64,000 bases of DNA from Actinomycetes bacterium (GCA_025356335.1 JANXUF010000147.1:1-64000); one strand, 5' to 3'; positions 33,379 through 42,582 are shown, counted from the stretch's first letter. The notes: a model not told the origin generated them from the letters alone. Translations and numbers: made by a program.

Positions 33379-34308
33379 GTGACACGCGCAGCGGACTGGG
33401 TCAAGGCGAACGTTCCCGATCAGTCCGGCAGGATCGTGCTGGTGACCGGTGCCAACAGTGGGATCGGCCTGGAGGCGGCCAGGGACCTTGCCGGCCGCGG
33501 CGCTCACGTCGTGCTGGCATGCAGGACGCGATCCAAGGCAGAGGCCGCCCGAAGTGACATTCTCGGCACGAACGCCGGCGCCGAGGTCAGCCTTGTCGAC
33601 CTCGATCTGGCCTCGTTGGCTTCGATCCGTGAGGCTGCCGGTGCCTTCCTCGCTGAGCATCAGCGCCTCGACCTGTTGATCAACAATGCCGGGGTGATGG
33701 CAACCCCTCGCGGCAAGACCGTGGATGGGTTCGAGACCCAGATCGGGACCAATCATCTCGGTCACTTCGCTCTGACGGGCTTGCTGATGCCGGCATGGTC
33801 GGTGACGGAACGTTCGAGAATCGTCAGTGTCAGCAGCCTTGCCCATCGGTTCGGGCGGATCAATTTCGACGACCTGCAATCGCAGCGGAGATATCAGAGC
33901 TGGATCGCATATGGACAGAGCAAACTCGCCAACCTGCTGTTCACCTTCGAACTCCAGCGTCGCCTGCGTGCCGCCGGATTGTCGACGATTGCCGTTGCCG
34001 CTCACCCCGGACTGTCGAACACCGGCCTGATGGGAAGCACCGGAGGGTTGATGAGCGCTATCGGGAAGGTGACGAAACCGATGATGGGCATCGTGATGCA
34101 GGGTGCCGACATGGGAGCGCTCCCGACCGTTCGGGCAGCGGTCGACCCGAACGCCAACGGAGGCGACTATTACGGCCCCGACGCAATGATGGAACAGCGT
34201 GGCCTCCCGAAAAAAGTCGGTTCGACGGGTGCCGCTCACGACGTCGAAGCGGCGTCACGTCTGTGGACGGTCTCCGAGGAACTGACCGGAGTCAGCTACC
34301 TCGACTGA
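33379..34308 (+). CDS. Short-chain dehydrogenase, retinol dehydrogenase-like
   Basis: A 309-residue NAD(P)-dependent oxidoreductase of the classical SDR family. All key elements are present: TGANSGIG cofactor loop, LACRTRSKAE specificity segment suggesting NADP, NNAG, the catalytic Ser in VSVSSLAH, and YGQSK. The extended C-terminus (AHPGLSNTGL onward) matches the actinobacterial RDH/WW-oxidoreductase-like group. The substrate is unknown. GTG 33379 is supported by the -10 box 7 nt upstream. It lies 27 nt after the response regulator but probably has its own promoter. Confidence 0.9.
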   Translation: MTRAADWVKANVPDQSGRIVLVTGANSGIGLEAARDLAGRGAHVVLACRTRSKAEAARSDILGTNAGAEVSLVDLDLASLASIREAAGAFLAEHQRLDLLINNAGVMATPRGKTVDGFETQIGTNHLGHFALTGLLMPAWSVTERSRIVSVSSLAHRFGRINFDDLQSQRRYQSWIAYGQSKLANLLFTFELQRRLRAAGLSTIAVAAHPGLSNTGLMGSTGGLMSAIGKVTKPMMGIVMQGADMGALPTVRAAVDPNANGGDYYGPDAMMEQRGLPKKVGSTGAAHDVEAASRLWTVSEELTGVSYLD

Positions 34309-34346
34309 CAGCAGCCGAGTGTGGTGGCAGCAGCCGAGTGTGGTGG
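34309..34346. repeat. 19-bp tandem duplication, part of a stem-forming region between convergent genes
   Basis: CAGCAGCCGAGTGTGGTGG is present twice in tandem (34309-34327 and 34328-34346), starting at the SDR stop. The CGAGTGTG part is complementary to CACACTCG just inside the convergent MFS gene end (about 34366-34373), so a terminator-like hairpin can form. Confidence 0.75.
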
Positions 34347-34361
34347 CGACGCCCACGGGTG

Positions 34362-35633
34362 TCAGCACACTCGGGTGGCATCGGTATCCGGGACACGGGG
34401 GGCGGCGAACTGCGGTCGGCGGGTACCTGCGACCTTCGGCCAGTCACGGCGGATGACACTCAACCGCCACAGCAGTCCGATCAGTAGCAGCACGCCAGAG
34501 CCGGAGGTGACCCACTTGAGACCGAAGCGGTCGGCCAAGGCACCCTCGACCAGCGTTCCGAGCGGGTACAGCACACCGAGGACGAAGGTGTTGACGGCGA
34601 GCACCCTGCCGCGCATCTCCAGGCTCGCTGCCATCTGGGCGACGCCGCCGAAGGTCGTGAAGGCGCAGGCGTAGCCGAAGCCGCACCCTGCCAGCGCGAT
34701 CGCCGCGACCCACAGGCGCGGAGCGGCGCCGTAGAGCACCAGCGCGCCGGAACAGATGGCGATGGCGACGACCATCACGCGCCACAGCCCCCACCGCGCC
34801 GTGGACCAGCCGAGCGTGAACGCGCCGGCGACCGAACCGATACCCTGCGCCGAAACGAGGATGGACGTCGACTTCTCGTCGCCGTGGAAGACGACCGTTG
34901 CCATCTGCGAGACGAAGGCGATGAACGGCGAGGCGATCGCTGCGGTGCAGATCATCAGCGGCAGCATGCGGCGCATGTCGGGGTTCGTGCGGGCGAAGCG
35001 AATCCCGTCGGCGAGCGCGCCGAGCACCTTGCGCCGCTCGCCGTTCGACGGCCCGATCTTGACGATCAACACGCCGGCGATGACGGCGAGGAAACTGGCG
35101 GCGTTGCACCACAGCGCGGTGCCGATGCCACCGATGGCGATCGCCAGTCCGGCGATGGACGGACCGAGGATACGGCCGAGGTTCCACTGGGCGTTGGACA
35201 GCCCGACGGCGGCCACGAGCTGATCGGACGGTACGAGACGCGGCAGCGTGTTCTGGAACGCAGGGAAGCCGAAGGCGTTGATGCTGCCGGCGACGAAACT
35301 CAGCGCAGCGATGCCTCCAGGCGTCGCCTTTCCGCCACCGACCCACACCGCGAGGATGGCAGCGACGACGGCAGAGCCGGCGTTGGTGGCGATCAATATC
35401 CGCCCGCGATGCAGGCGGTCCGACATTGCCGAGCCGAGCGGGCCGATGATCGCCGACGGGATGAAACCGGCGGCACCGACGATTGCCGCCCACGAGGCCT
35501 TTCCGGTCGTCGCAGCGACGTAGTAGCTCAACGCAACGGTTTCCATCCACGTCCCGATGTTGGAGACGAGGGCCCCGAACCACAGGATCGTGAAGTTGCG
35601 GGACCGGAATGGGGCGAACGACGCTGAAGGCAC
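34362..35633 (-). CDS. MFS exporter (EntS/MFS_3-like)
   Basis: A 423-residue transporter with about 12 transmembrane helices. The N-terminus FRSRNFTILWFGALVSNIGTWMETVALSYYVA and the loop GPLGSAMSDRLHRGRILIATN are typical of the MFS_3 group that includes enterobactin exporter EntS and macrolide exporters. The substrate is unknown. GTG 35633 has TAGGGT 9 nt upstream on the minus strand, so the transcript may be nearly leaderless. It shares the strand with the sugar-modification operon downstream of its start but 52 bp separates it from that operon's last gene. Confidence 0.9.
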   Translation of the reverse strand: MPSASFAPFRSRNFTILWFGALVSNIGTWMETVALSYYVAATTGKASWAAIVGAAGFIPSAIIGPLGSAMSDRLHRGRILIATNAGSAVVAAILAVWVGGGKATPGGIAALSFVAGSINAFGFPAFQNTLPRLVPSDQLVAAVGLSNAQWNLGRILGPSIAGLAIAIGGIGTALWCNAASFLAVIAGVLIVKIGPSNGERRKVLGALADGIRFARTNPDMRRMLPLMICTAAIASPFIAFVSQMATVVFHGDEKSTSILVSAQGIGSVAGAFTLGWSTARWGLWRVMVVAIAICSGALVLYGAAPRLWVAAIALAGCGFGYACAFTTFGGVAQMAASLEMRGRVLAVNTFVLGVLYPLGTLVEGALADRFGLKWVTSGSGVLLLIGLLWRLSVIRRDWPKVAGTRRPQFAAPRVPDTDATRVC

Positions 35634-35685
35634 CGTCGACGAACCCTACCGGCCGGCTGACCTCGCCGTCGGGCCAGAAGACCCG

Positions 35686-36726
35686 CTACCCGACGATGTC
35701 GGAACGGAACAGCGTGCTGGCCGGGGAGGCACCGGTGATCGCGTCGGCGGCGAGAATCACGGCGGCTCCGGTATAGGCACTGACCTCCTGATCGGGGAAG
35801 ACGACATGCTGCGGGTAGACGATGCCGGTCCAGTACGAACCGTCGTCGTTGCGGTGCGAACGGGTCCACGTCAACAGCGCCGTCGCCGTCGCCAGATCGC
35901 CGATGGCTGCATGCGCGAGCGCAGCTTCAGCCGTTTCGGATGCGGTGATCCACGGCTCATCGCTGACGCAGCGCACGCCGAGACCGTTCATCACGAACGT
36001 CGGCCACCCGTCCGCCAGCCGTGCCGCTGCCTGCATGCCGGTCATCACGCCGGACAGCACCGGGTAGTACCAGTCCATCGCCCAGCGGTCCTTCGGCTCG
36101 AACGTCGCCGGCCGTTGGTTGATCGCCTCGCCGAGCGATGCTGCAGCGCGTGTCCACTCCGGATGATGCACCCCGACGATGCTTCCGAGCAGCACGCCGC
36201 AGTGCAGCGAGTGCCAGATCGACGACGATCCTGTGAGCAGTGCATAGTCCCAGGCGAAGGCGTCAGGCTCCTTTGCCCAGATGATCGGGCCGTCCGGCCG
36301 TTGCATCGACACCACCCAGTCGAGCGCCGATTCGACGACAGGCCAGAGGCGCTCGACGAATGCCCGACTGTGGGTGCACAGCCAATGGTGCCACGCACCG
36401 GCAGCGACGTAAGCGGTGACATTGGTGTCGAGTTTCGGGTCCTCGAGCGAACCGTCCGGGATGTAGTAGTTGTGCCAACTGCCGTTCGGCAACTGCTCGG
36501 TCGCCAGCCAGTCGTAGGCCATCGCCGCCTCGTCGTGGAAGCCGGCGACGTCGAGGGCCATCGCCGTCTCGACATGGTTCCACGGATCGCAATGACCGCC
36601 TGGAAACCACGGGATCATCCCGTTCGGCAGTTGCAGCGAAGCGATCCACTCGGCCGTAGCCACGACCTCGCCGGCGCTGATGCAGCCGTCGATGTCGGGG
36701 ATAACGCCGAACGGACCGGACGTCAC
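35686..36726 (-). CDS. Alpha/alpha-toroid (prenyltransferase/terpenoid cyclase-like) protein
   Basis: A 346-residue soluble protein with repeated QW-like helices. Two repeats are visible as WIASLQLPNGMIPWFPGGH and WLATEQLPNGSWHNYY, and later WVVSMQRPDGPIIW. Genome pipelines often call this fold prenyltransferase or squalene-cyclase-like; a glycoside hydrolase toroid is equally possible, given the WE, DPWNH and HCGVLLGS segments. No DxDD or DDxxD motif is clear, so no reaction is assigned. GTG 36726 overlaps the stop of the methyltransferase (GTGA). It is the last gene of GT4-methyltransferase-toroid. Confidence 0.75.
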   Translation of the reverse strand: MTSGPFGVIPDIDGCISAGEVVATAEWIASLQLPNGMIPWFPGGHCDPWNHVETAMALDVAGFHDEAAMAYDWLATEQLPNGSWHNYYIPDGSLEDPKLDTNVTAYVAAGAWHHWLCTHSRAFVERLWPVVESALDWVVSMQRPDGPIIWAKEPDAFAWDYALLTGSSSIWHSLHCGVLLGSIVGVHHPEWTRAAASLGEAINQRPATFEPKDRWAMDWYYPVLSGVMTGMQAAARLADGWPTFVMNGLGVRCVSDEPWITASETAEAALAHAAIGDLATATALLTWTRSHRNDDGSYWTGIVYPQHVVFPDQEVSAYTGAAVILAADAITGASPASTLFRSDIVG

Positions 36727-37526
36727 TGCGATGCGCCGGCCAACGCGTCGCTGACAGCACGCCGATGTCCGGTGGATGTGCTGCTGGTGCCGCCGTCGGC
36801 TGCCCTGCTCGGCGGCTTGGTGCCGTAGAGCACGAAGCTCTTGCCGAGCGCCGGCGACAGCACCTTCTCTGCAAGCCGCATGGAGCGCGGTTGCTTGATG
36901 ATGTCCCATTCGAGGAATTTGCGGTAGGCGGTGACCGCTCGGTTGTCGTCGTTCTTCACGCCGACCGCGCACTTCAGCCACCAGTAGGGCGAGTGCAGTG
37001 CATGAGCATGGTGGCTGCCGACGACGTCGAGCCCCGCTGCCACGAACTTCGCCCTGAGTTCGGTCGCCGAGTAGATGCGAACGTGCCCGCCGACGGAGAT
37101 CGGCGCGTGGTATTCGTTCGACAGCATCCAGTTGATCTTCTCCGGCAGCCACGTCGGTACGGTCGCTGCGAGCGTGCCCCCCGGCTTCAGCACCCGGGTG
37201 AGTTCGGCGATCGCGCTGACGTCATCCTGGATGTGTTCGAGCACTTCTGAGGTGACGACGCGATCGAAGGTGTCGTCGTCGAACGGCAGCTTGGTCGCAT
37301 CGCCGCGCAGTACTCCGACGAAACTCGCAGCCTCGATCTCGCCGGCGACCGCCATCGCTGCGAACGTGTCGCGTGTGCGGACGACTTCGTCAGCTGCGTA
37401 GTCCAGGGCAACCACGCGGGCGCCGAGCCGGGCGGCCTCGTAGGCATGGCGGCCGAATCCGGCGCCGGCGTCGAGCATCAGGTCGCCGCGTCTGAGTCCG
37501 AGCTTTTGGTAGCGAACGGTCAACAT
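36723..37526 (-). CDS. Class I SAM-dependent methyltransferase in GT4 operon
   Basis: A 267-residue methyltransferase (UbiE/Methyltransf_11 type). Motif I is MLDAGAGFGRHAYEAARLGA, with VVALDYAADEV, GDATKLPFDDDTFDRVVTSEVLEHI and LKPGGTLAATVPTWLPEKINW. A 60-residue C-terminal part is specific to this operon type. I start at ATG 37526, which has AGAGG 7 nt upstream and lies 10 nt after the GT4 stop; a longer frame to 37574 would overlap GT4. The substrate is probably the product of the glycosyltransferase or a lipid-linked sugar, by context only. Confidence 0.87.
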   Translation of the reverse strand: MLTVRYQKLGLRRGDLMLDAGAGFGRHAYEAARLGARVVALDYAADEVVRTRDTFAAMAVAGEIEAASFVGVLRGDATKLPFDDDTFDRVVTSEVLEHIQDDVSAIAELTRVLKPGGTLAATVPTWLPEKINWMLSNEYHAPISVGGHVRIYSATELRAKFVAAGLDVVGSHHAHALHSPYWWLKCAVGVKNDDNRAVTAYRKFLEWDIIKQPRSMRLAEKVLSPALGKSFVLYGTKPPSRAADGGTSSTSTGHRRAVSDALAGASQ

Positions 37527-37536
37527 CGCTGAACCT

Positions 37537-38841
37537 CTATCCCAGCCGGCCGTTGGCGCGGAGCTTCGCAACATTGGCCGGCATCGCCAGCACCTCGCGG
37601 TATTGCTCGACCGTCAGCTGTGCGCAGTGCTTCCAGCTCCACCGCTCGACGACGCGACGGCGGCCTGCCTCACCGATTCGCGTGCGCAGTTCAGCATCGT
37701 CGAGTCCACGGCGGATTGCTGCCGCCATGGCCTCGGCATCGCCCGCCTTGCACTGCAGGACCGTCTCGCCGTCCTTGCCCGTGACCTCCGGCAGCGCGCC
37801 GCCATCGGTCGCCACGAGGCAGATTCCCGTGGCCATCGCCTCGATCGCCGGCAGGCTGAAGCCTTCGTAGAGGCTCGGCACGACGGCCAGTTCGGCTTCG
37901 GCATACAGCTCGACGATGCGCTCGTCTGGTACTCCGCTGACGAATTCGATGTGCGGTCGCAGCCCGAGCTTGTCGATCAGATCGTTGCTCGCGCCCTCTC
38001 GTGGCTTGCCGATGATCGTCAGCGTGACGTCCTGTTCGGTGCGCAGCTTGGCCATTGCCTCCAAGAGGTAGGACAGGCCCTTGAGCGCAACGTCAGCCGA
38101 TGCGGTCGTGATCAGGCGGGCGGGTCTGCGGGTGATGGCAGGCATCGGCTTGAAGAGGTCCGGGTCGACGCCGACCGGCACGAGGCGCATGCGATCGAGG
38201 CTCACGCCCATGTCGGCGTGGATGTCCTTGATGCTGTTCTCACTGACGACGACGATCCGCGGCATGCGGCTGGCGACACGCCCCTGCATCTTGACGAAGG
38301 AGTACCACCTGCCGACGCTGTGACGCTTGCGCCAGTTCTTCTGATGGGCCATCTCCAGCGCACGGTCACGGGTGATCGGGTGGTGCAGCGTGACGATCGT
38401 CGGGATGATCTTCTCGACGTTCAAGATGCCGTAGCCGAGGCATTGGTTGTCGTGCACGAGGTCGAAGTCGTGCGTGCGCTTCTTCAATTCTTTGAGGACG
38501 CGGACGCTGAAGCCGAGTGGCTCGCCGAAGGTGCCCTTGCTGTGCGTCAACACCTCGGCGATGTCGCCGAACGATTTGATCTCCCAATATGCGGGGAAAC
38601 GGCCGGGGTAGTAGTCGTTCCACAGGTCGAGGCTCGGCAGTTTGTGCAGTTGCACGCGGTCGTCGAGCGGGGGGTATGGCTGGCCGCTGTAGACCTCCAC
38701 ATGATGACCGAGGTCGACGAGCGCCTTCGTCAGATGACGGGTGTAGACCCCCTGTCCACCGACGTGCGCCTTGCCCCGATAGGTGAGGTAGGCGAGCCGC
38801 AATGGCCGGTCGATATCCAACGCCGGCGTGGGTGACTGCAT
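37537..38841 (-). CDS. Family 4 glycosyltransferase
   Basis: A 434-residue retaining GT-B glycosyltransferase. The N-terminal domain has YLTYRGKAHVGGQGVYTRHLTKAL, typical of GT4 acceptor domains; the donor domain has SADVALKGLSYLLEAMAKL, VPSLYEGFSLPAIEAMA (with the EX7E pair) and TDGGALPEV. Transfer of a hexose to a lipid or glycan acceptor is likely. TATCCT lies 7 nt before ATG 38841, so the operon message is probably leaderless, and a 16-bp palindrome sits where its -35 box would be. First gene of the three-gene operon. Confidence 0.9.
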   Translation of the reverse strand: MQSPTPALDIDRPLRLAYLTYRGKAHVGGQGVYTRHLTKALVDLGHHVEVYSGQPYPPLDDRVQLHKLPSLDLWNDYYPGRFPAYWEIKSFGDIAEVLTHSKGTFGEPLGFSVRVLKELKKRTHDFDLVHDNQCLGYGILNVEKIIPTIVTLHHPITRDRALEMAHQKNWRKRHSVGRWYSFVKMQGRVASRMPRIVVVSENSIKDIHADMGVSLDRMRLVPVGVDPDLFKPMPAITRRPARLITTASADVALKGLSYLLEAMAKLRTEQDVTLTIIGKPREGASNDLIDKLGLRPHIEFVSGVPDERIVELYAEAELAVVPSLYEGFSLPAIEAMATGICLVATDGGALPEVTGKDGETVLQCKAGDAEAMAAAIRRGLDDAELRTRIGEAGRRRVVERWSWKHCAQLTVEQYREVLAMPANVAKLRANGRLG

Positions 38842-38848
38842 GGGCGGC

Positions 38849-38854
38849 AGGATA
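38849..38854 (-). promoter_or_regulatory. -10 element of the GT4 operon (leaderless)
   Basis: On the minus strand TATCCT ends 7 nt before ATG 38841. Confidence 0.5.
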
Positions 38855-38864
38855 TCGACCGAAA

Positions 38865-38880
38865 GCTACCGCGCGGTAGC
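38865..38880. promoter_or_regulatory. Perfect 16-bp palindrome, candidate operator
   Basis: GCTACCGCGCGGTAGC reads the same on both strands. It starts 10 bp upstream of the -10 box of the GT4 operon, covering the -35 position, which suits a dimeric repressor such as a TetR-family protein. No regulator gene is adjacent. Confidence 0.5.
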
Positions 38881-38932
38881 GACGGCCAGCCGGCCCGCCG
38901 CGCGCCGCTTGGCCATCTTCGCCGCGTGCGTC

Positions 38933-40027
38933 TCAGTCCTCGTCGTCGTCGGCTGTGTCCTCTCGACTCGACGTGCGCGGTTTGCGGTGTCGTTTGTCCT
39001 TGTCCTTTTCCTTGTCACGCTGTTCGTCTTCGAGCGCCAACTCCTCAGCGACGAGGTGCTTCATGCTGACCAGCCGCCGAGGGTCCAACGTGCCCGCGAT
39101 GATCGCCGCTTGCACGGCACAACCCGGTTCGTCCTCGTGCTTGCAGTTGCGGAAGCGGCACTGGTCGGTGAGGTCGAAGATGTCGGGGAAGGCGCGTTCG
39201 ATACCCCGACCGCTCGACCAAAGGCTGATCGCCCGCAGGCCGGGCGTGTCGATCAGCCAGCCGCCGATCGGCAGTGGCACGAGTTCGGCGGCAACCGTCG
39301 TGTGCCTGCCTCGATCGTCACCGACGCGCACGTTCGCGGTCGCCTGGACATCTCGTCCGACGAGCGCATTGATCAGCGTCGATTTCCCGACCCCGCTCTT
39401 GCCGAGGAACGCCAGTGTCCTGCCTACCGCTGCATAGCCGGCGATGGCATCCAAGCCGCTGCCGGCTCGGCTGCTGACGAGGCGGAGATCGACCCCGGCG
39501 GCGATTTCGTCGACGAACGCTGTGGCTGCCGCAGCGACGTCGGGCTCGACGGCATCGAGTTTCGTCAACACGAGCACCGGCTTGGCGCCGCTGTCGAAGG
39601 CCAGCACGAGTTCGCGCTCGATGCGTCGCGGATTGGGCGGCGTCGTCAACGCGTGCAGCAGGAAGGCGACATCGACGTTCGCCGCGAGGGTATGCGCTTC
39701 GGCTCTGGCACCCTCGAACGAAGCTCGCCTGATGAATGCGCTGTTCCGTTCGATCACGTGGTCGACGCGTTCGCCGTCATCAGAGGCGATGACCCAATCA
39801 CCTGCGGCAACGTCGGCACCGATATTGCGTACTCGGTGGACTTCGCTGTCTGCGCCGACGATTGAACTCCACCCACGATCGAGCCTGATCACCCGCCTCG
39901 GCGTGCCGGGCGCACCGAGATCGTGCCATGCCGCTGCCAAGCTGTCGTTCCAGCCGAGGGACATCAATGCGGCGTCGACGGCGGAGTCCGTGTCCCGTTC
40001 GTGCGCAGAGTCCGGTTGATCCATCAT
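38933..40027 (-). CDS. rsgA: Ribosome small subunit-dependent GTPase RsgA
   Basis: RsgA is a circularly permuted GTPase that assists late 30S maturation. The order is diagnostic: OB-fold (about 35-105), then G4 VLTKLD, G1 LGKSGVGKST, G2/G3 region GRHTTV and DTPGLR, then the zinc knuckle CRFRNCKHEDEPGC with Cys-Cys-His-Cys. The C-terminus is a charged tail of Lys, Arg, Asp and Glu, probably disordered. ATG 40027 is preferred over TTG 40039, because TACCGT at 40039-40044 would form a -10 box overlapping the TTG. Confidence 0.93.
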   Translation of the reverse strand: MMDQPDSAHERDTDSAVDAALMSLGWNDSLAAAWHDLGAPGTPRRVIRLDRGWSSIVGADSEVHRVRNIGADVAAGDWVIASDDGERVDHVIERNSAFIRRASFEGARAEAHTLAANVDVAFLLHALTTPPNPRRIERELVLAFDSGAKPVLVLTKLDAVEPDVAAAATAFVDEIAAGVDLRLVSSRAGSGLDAIAGYAAVGRTLAFLGKSGVGKSTLINALVGRDVQATANVRVGDDRGRHTTVAAELVPLPIGGWLIDTPGLRAISLWSSGRGIERAFPDIFDLTDQCRFRNCKHEDEPGCAVQAAIIAGTLDPRRLVSMKHLVAEELALEDEQRDKEKDKDKRHRKPRTSSREDTADDDED

Positions 40028-40093
40028 CGTCAGCGCCAACGGTAGTAGCGACGACGAGGAACGTGCGGGTTGTTTCGTTCACCTGGAATTCGC

Positions 40094-40121
40094 TTGACGT
40101 CTATCAACTATCTGCTAGTGT
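40094..40121 (+). promoter_or_regulatory. Promoter of the MMPL gene
   Basis: TTGACG (40094-40099) and TAGTGT (40116-40121) are spaced by 16 bp. GTTCACC at 40077 followed 11 bp later by ATTCGCT recalls a weak PHO-box pair, but the second unit is off consensus. The leader to GTG 40267 would be about 140 nt. Confidence 0.5.
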
Positions 40122-40200
40122 CAATAGCTGAACACCCTGTACTCGTGATGACAACGTCCGCACGGCGCCAGTCTGGCGTCGCCGATGATTATTCGGATTT

Positions 40201-40230
40201 CGCCTCGTCTGAGGCGTACTAGGTTTTATT
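40201..40230 (+). terminator. Hairpin plus T-rich tail in the MMPL leader
   Basis: CGCCTC-GTCT-GAGGCG (40201-40216) is followed by a T-rich stretch at 40224-40230. It lies between the promoter and the gene, so it could act as an attenuator rather than a simple terminator. The stem is only 6 bp. Confidence 0.4.
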
Positions 40231-40266
40231 ACTCGTCACCTGCTGAACCTGAAAGGGCCTCGCACC

Positions 40267-42582
40267 GTGCTCGCTCGACTCGCTCAATTCTCCTTCCACC
40301 GCCGCAAGATCATGGTGTTCGCCATCTGGCTGCCGGTACTCATCGGGTTGTCCGTCATCAGCGGTGCGTTGAAAACCGACTACCACACAGACTTCACGCA
40401 GCCGAACAGCGAGTCGAAGCAGGTGCAGGACGTCTTCACCGAACTCGGCGACAAGACGGCAACCGGTATTCCCGGACAGATCGTCTTCAAAGCGACACAG
40501 GGCGTCGACGACGCAACAGTGAAGTCGGCGATGACGACACTGCTGGCGAACGTTGCCACGCTGCCGAACGTCAAGGTCACCAGTCCGTATGACCCCCAGG
40601 GAGCCAAGCAGGTCAGCGCCGACAAGTCGATCGCCTACGCCAACCTGTCGATCGGCAAGCGCACGCAGGCCGAATTCACCAGCCTCGGCAACGAGATCAA
40701 GGCAGAGGGTGCCAAGGTGAAGGTCCCCGGCGTGACGATCGAATTCGGCGGTCAGGTCTTCAATGCCATCAAGTTCCCGGAGAGCGAATTGCTCGGCCTG
40801 CTCGCCGCCGTGATCATCCTGCTGCTGGCATTCGGATCCGTGTTGGCGATGGGTCTCCCGATCGGCACCGCCGTCATCGGTATCGGCGTCAGCTTCGCGC
40901 TCATCGGTGTTGCCTCCCATGGTTTTTCGATTCCCGATTTCGGCCCGCAGATGGCGGCGATGGTCGGTCTCGGTGTCGGCATCGACTATGCGCTGTTCAT
41001 CGTCTCGCGATATCGAGAGGGACTGCACAACGGACTGACGGTCGAGCGGGCGGTGATGGAGGCCATCGATTCCAGCGGTCGCGCCGTACTGTTCGCCGGT
41101 ATTACCGTCATCATCTCGCTGCTCGGGCTGATGATCATGGGGCTGGCATTCGTCACCGGTCTGGCGATCTCCGCTGCCGTTGCGGTGCTCATCATGATGG
41201 TGGCCGCTTTGACGTTGCTGCCGGCGCTGCTCGGATTCGTCGGCAACAAGATCGACAACACGTCGCTGTCGGCAGCAATCGCCGTCGGGATCTTCGTCGC
41301 CGTCGCCCTGGTCGGCGTGTTCACCAAGACGCTCGGCGCAGCGATCGGCATCGCTGCCGTGCTGGCGATCCTCGTAATGGCCGCCGGATACGTGCCGTTC
41401 GGCCGTCGCCTGCGCAGCCCGATCAAGCGCCGTGCAGCAAAGCCGCAGGAGCAGGCGTTCTGGTACAGGTGGAGCCGCGTATTGCAGCATCGCCCGTGGC
41501 GGGCCTTCGTCGGTGGTGCCCTTGCGCTCGTCATCCTCGCCCTGCCCCTCTTCTCGATCCACATGAACTTCAGCGACGCAGGGACACTGAAGACGGACCA
41601 GACCACTCGTCGGGCGTTCGATCTGATCAGTACGGGGTTCGGTCCCGGCGCCAACGGACCGCTGGCCATCGTCAGTACCGACCCGGCGATGAACGCCACG
41701 ATCGCCGCCAAGGTCGACACGGCGCTCGCCGCCGACTCCGGGGTTGCGTTCGCCACGCCGGGGGCGCAGCTGCCGAAAACGACGACATGGGCGTGGACCG
41801 TCATCCCGAAGACATCGTCACAGGACCAGGCGACGGTTGCGCTCGTGAATCGTCTGCGCAACGTCGATCTCGAGCAGGTCGGCGCAAAGACACTCGTCGG
41901 CGGCTTCACCGCCGGCGGCATCGACTTCTCCAGCTACATCTCCGGGCGCCTGCCGCTGCTGATCGGTGCCGTCCTCGTCCTCAGCTTCCTGCTGCTGATG
42001 GCCGTGTTCCGCAGCCTGCTCGTGCCGCTCAAGGCGGTCATCATGAACCTGCTGTCGATCGGTGCCGCCTACGGCGTGATCGTCGCCGTGTTCCAATGGG
42101 GCTGGCTGAAGTCGGTGTTCGGCGTCGAGGCGACCGGGCCGATCGAACCGTGGGTGCCGATGATGCTGTTCGCCATCGTCTTCGGCCTGTCGATGGACTA
42201 CGAGGTCTTCCTGCTCTCGCGAATGAAAGAGGAGTTCCAGCGCACCGGTGACAACGGCACCGCCGTTGCCGACGGCCTCGCAGCGACTGCCAGGGTGATC
42301 ACCGCAGCGGCGATCATCATGGTCTGCGTGTTCTCGGCGTTCGTCCTCGGCGACGACCGTAACCTCAAACTGTTCGGACTCGGGCTCGCCGCTGCCGTCT
42401 TCGTCGACGCCACGCTCGTGCGTATGATCCTCGTCCCTGCGACGATGGAACTGCTCGGCGCCCGCAACTGGTGGATCCCGAAGTGGCTCGACCGCATCCT
42501 GCCGAAGATCGACGTCGAGGGTCACAGTCACTCCGAAATCAGCAATTCGAGCGACGAATCCAAAGAGCCAGAACTCGTTTGA
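40267..42582 (+). CDS. MMPL-family RND transporter
   Basis: A 771-residue membrane transporter, probably moving lipids or drugs out of the cell using the proton gradient. Layout: TM1 (20-35), an extracytoplasmic domain (about 40-165), five to six helices, a cytoplasmic basic loop with FGRRLRSPIKRRAAK, TM7, a second extracytoplasmic domain (about 435-560) and five helices. The paired family motifs are GVGIDYALFIVSRYREG and GLSMDYEVFLLSRMKEE, with the proton-relay Asp-Tyr pairs. It is shorter than mycobacterial MmpL3 and closer to YdfJ. GTG 40267 has AAAGGG upstream. It diverges from rsgA. Confidence 0.93.
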   Translation: MLARLAQFSFHRRKIMVFAIWLPVLIGLSVISGALKTDYHTDFTQPNSESKQVQDVFTELGDKTATGIPGQIVFKATQGVDDATVKSAMTTLLANVATLPNVKVTSPYDPQGAKQVSADKSIAYANLSIGKRTQAEFTSLGNEIKAEGAKVKVPGVTIEFGGQVFNAIKFPESELLGLLAAVIILLLAFGSVLAMGLPIGTAVIGIGVSFALIGVASHGFSIPDFGPQMAAMVGLGVGIDYALFIVSRYREGLHNGLTVERAVMEAIDSSGRAVLFAGITVIISLLGLMIMGLAFVTGLAISAAVAVLIMMVAALTLLPALLGFVGNKIDNTSLSAAIAVGIFVAVALVGVFTKTLGAAIGIAAVLAILVMAAGYVPFGRRLRSPIKRRAAKPQEQAFWYRWSRVLQHRPWRAFVGGALALVILALPLFSIHMNFSDAGTLKTDQTTRRAFDLISTGFGPGANGPLAIVSTDPAMNATIAAKVDTALAADSGVAFATPGAQLPKTTTWAWTVIPKTSSQDQATVALVNRLRNVDLEQVGAKTLVGGFTAGGIDFSSYISGRLPLLIGAVLVLSFLLLMAVFRSLLVPLKAVIMNLLSIGAAYGVIVAVFQWGWLKSVFGVEATGPIEPWVPMMLFAIVFGLSMDYEVFLLSRMKEEFQRTGDNGTAVADGLAATARVITAAAIIMVCVFSAFVLGDDRNLKLFGLGLAAAVFVDATLVRMILVPATMELLGARNWWIPKWLDRILPKIDVEGHSHSEISNSSDESKEPELV

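Noticed and set aside
40077..40105. PHO box for the MMPL gene
   Set aside because: Only one unit is consensus and the second is off by its first base; too weak to call as a feature.
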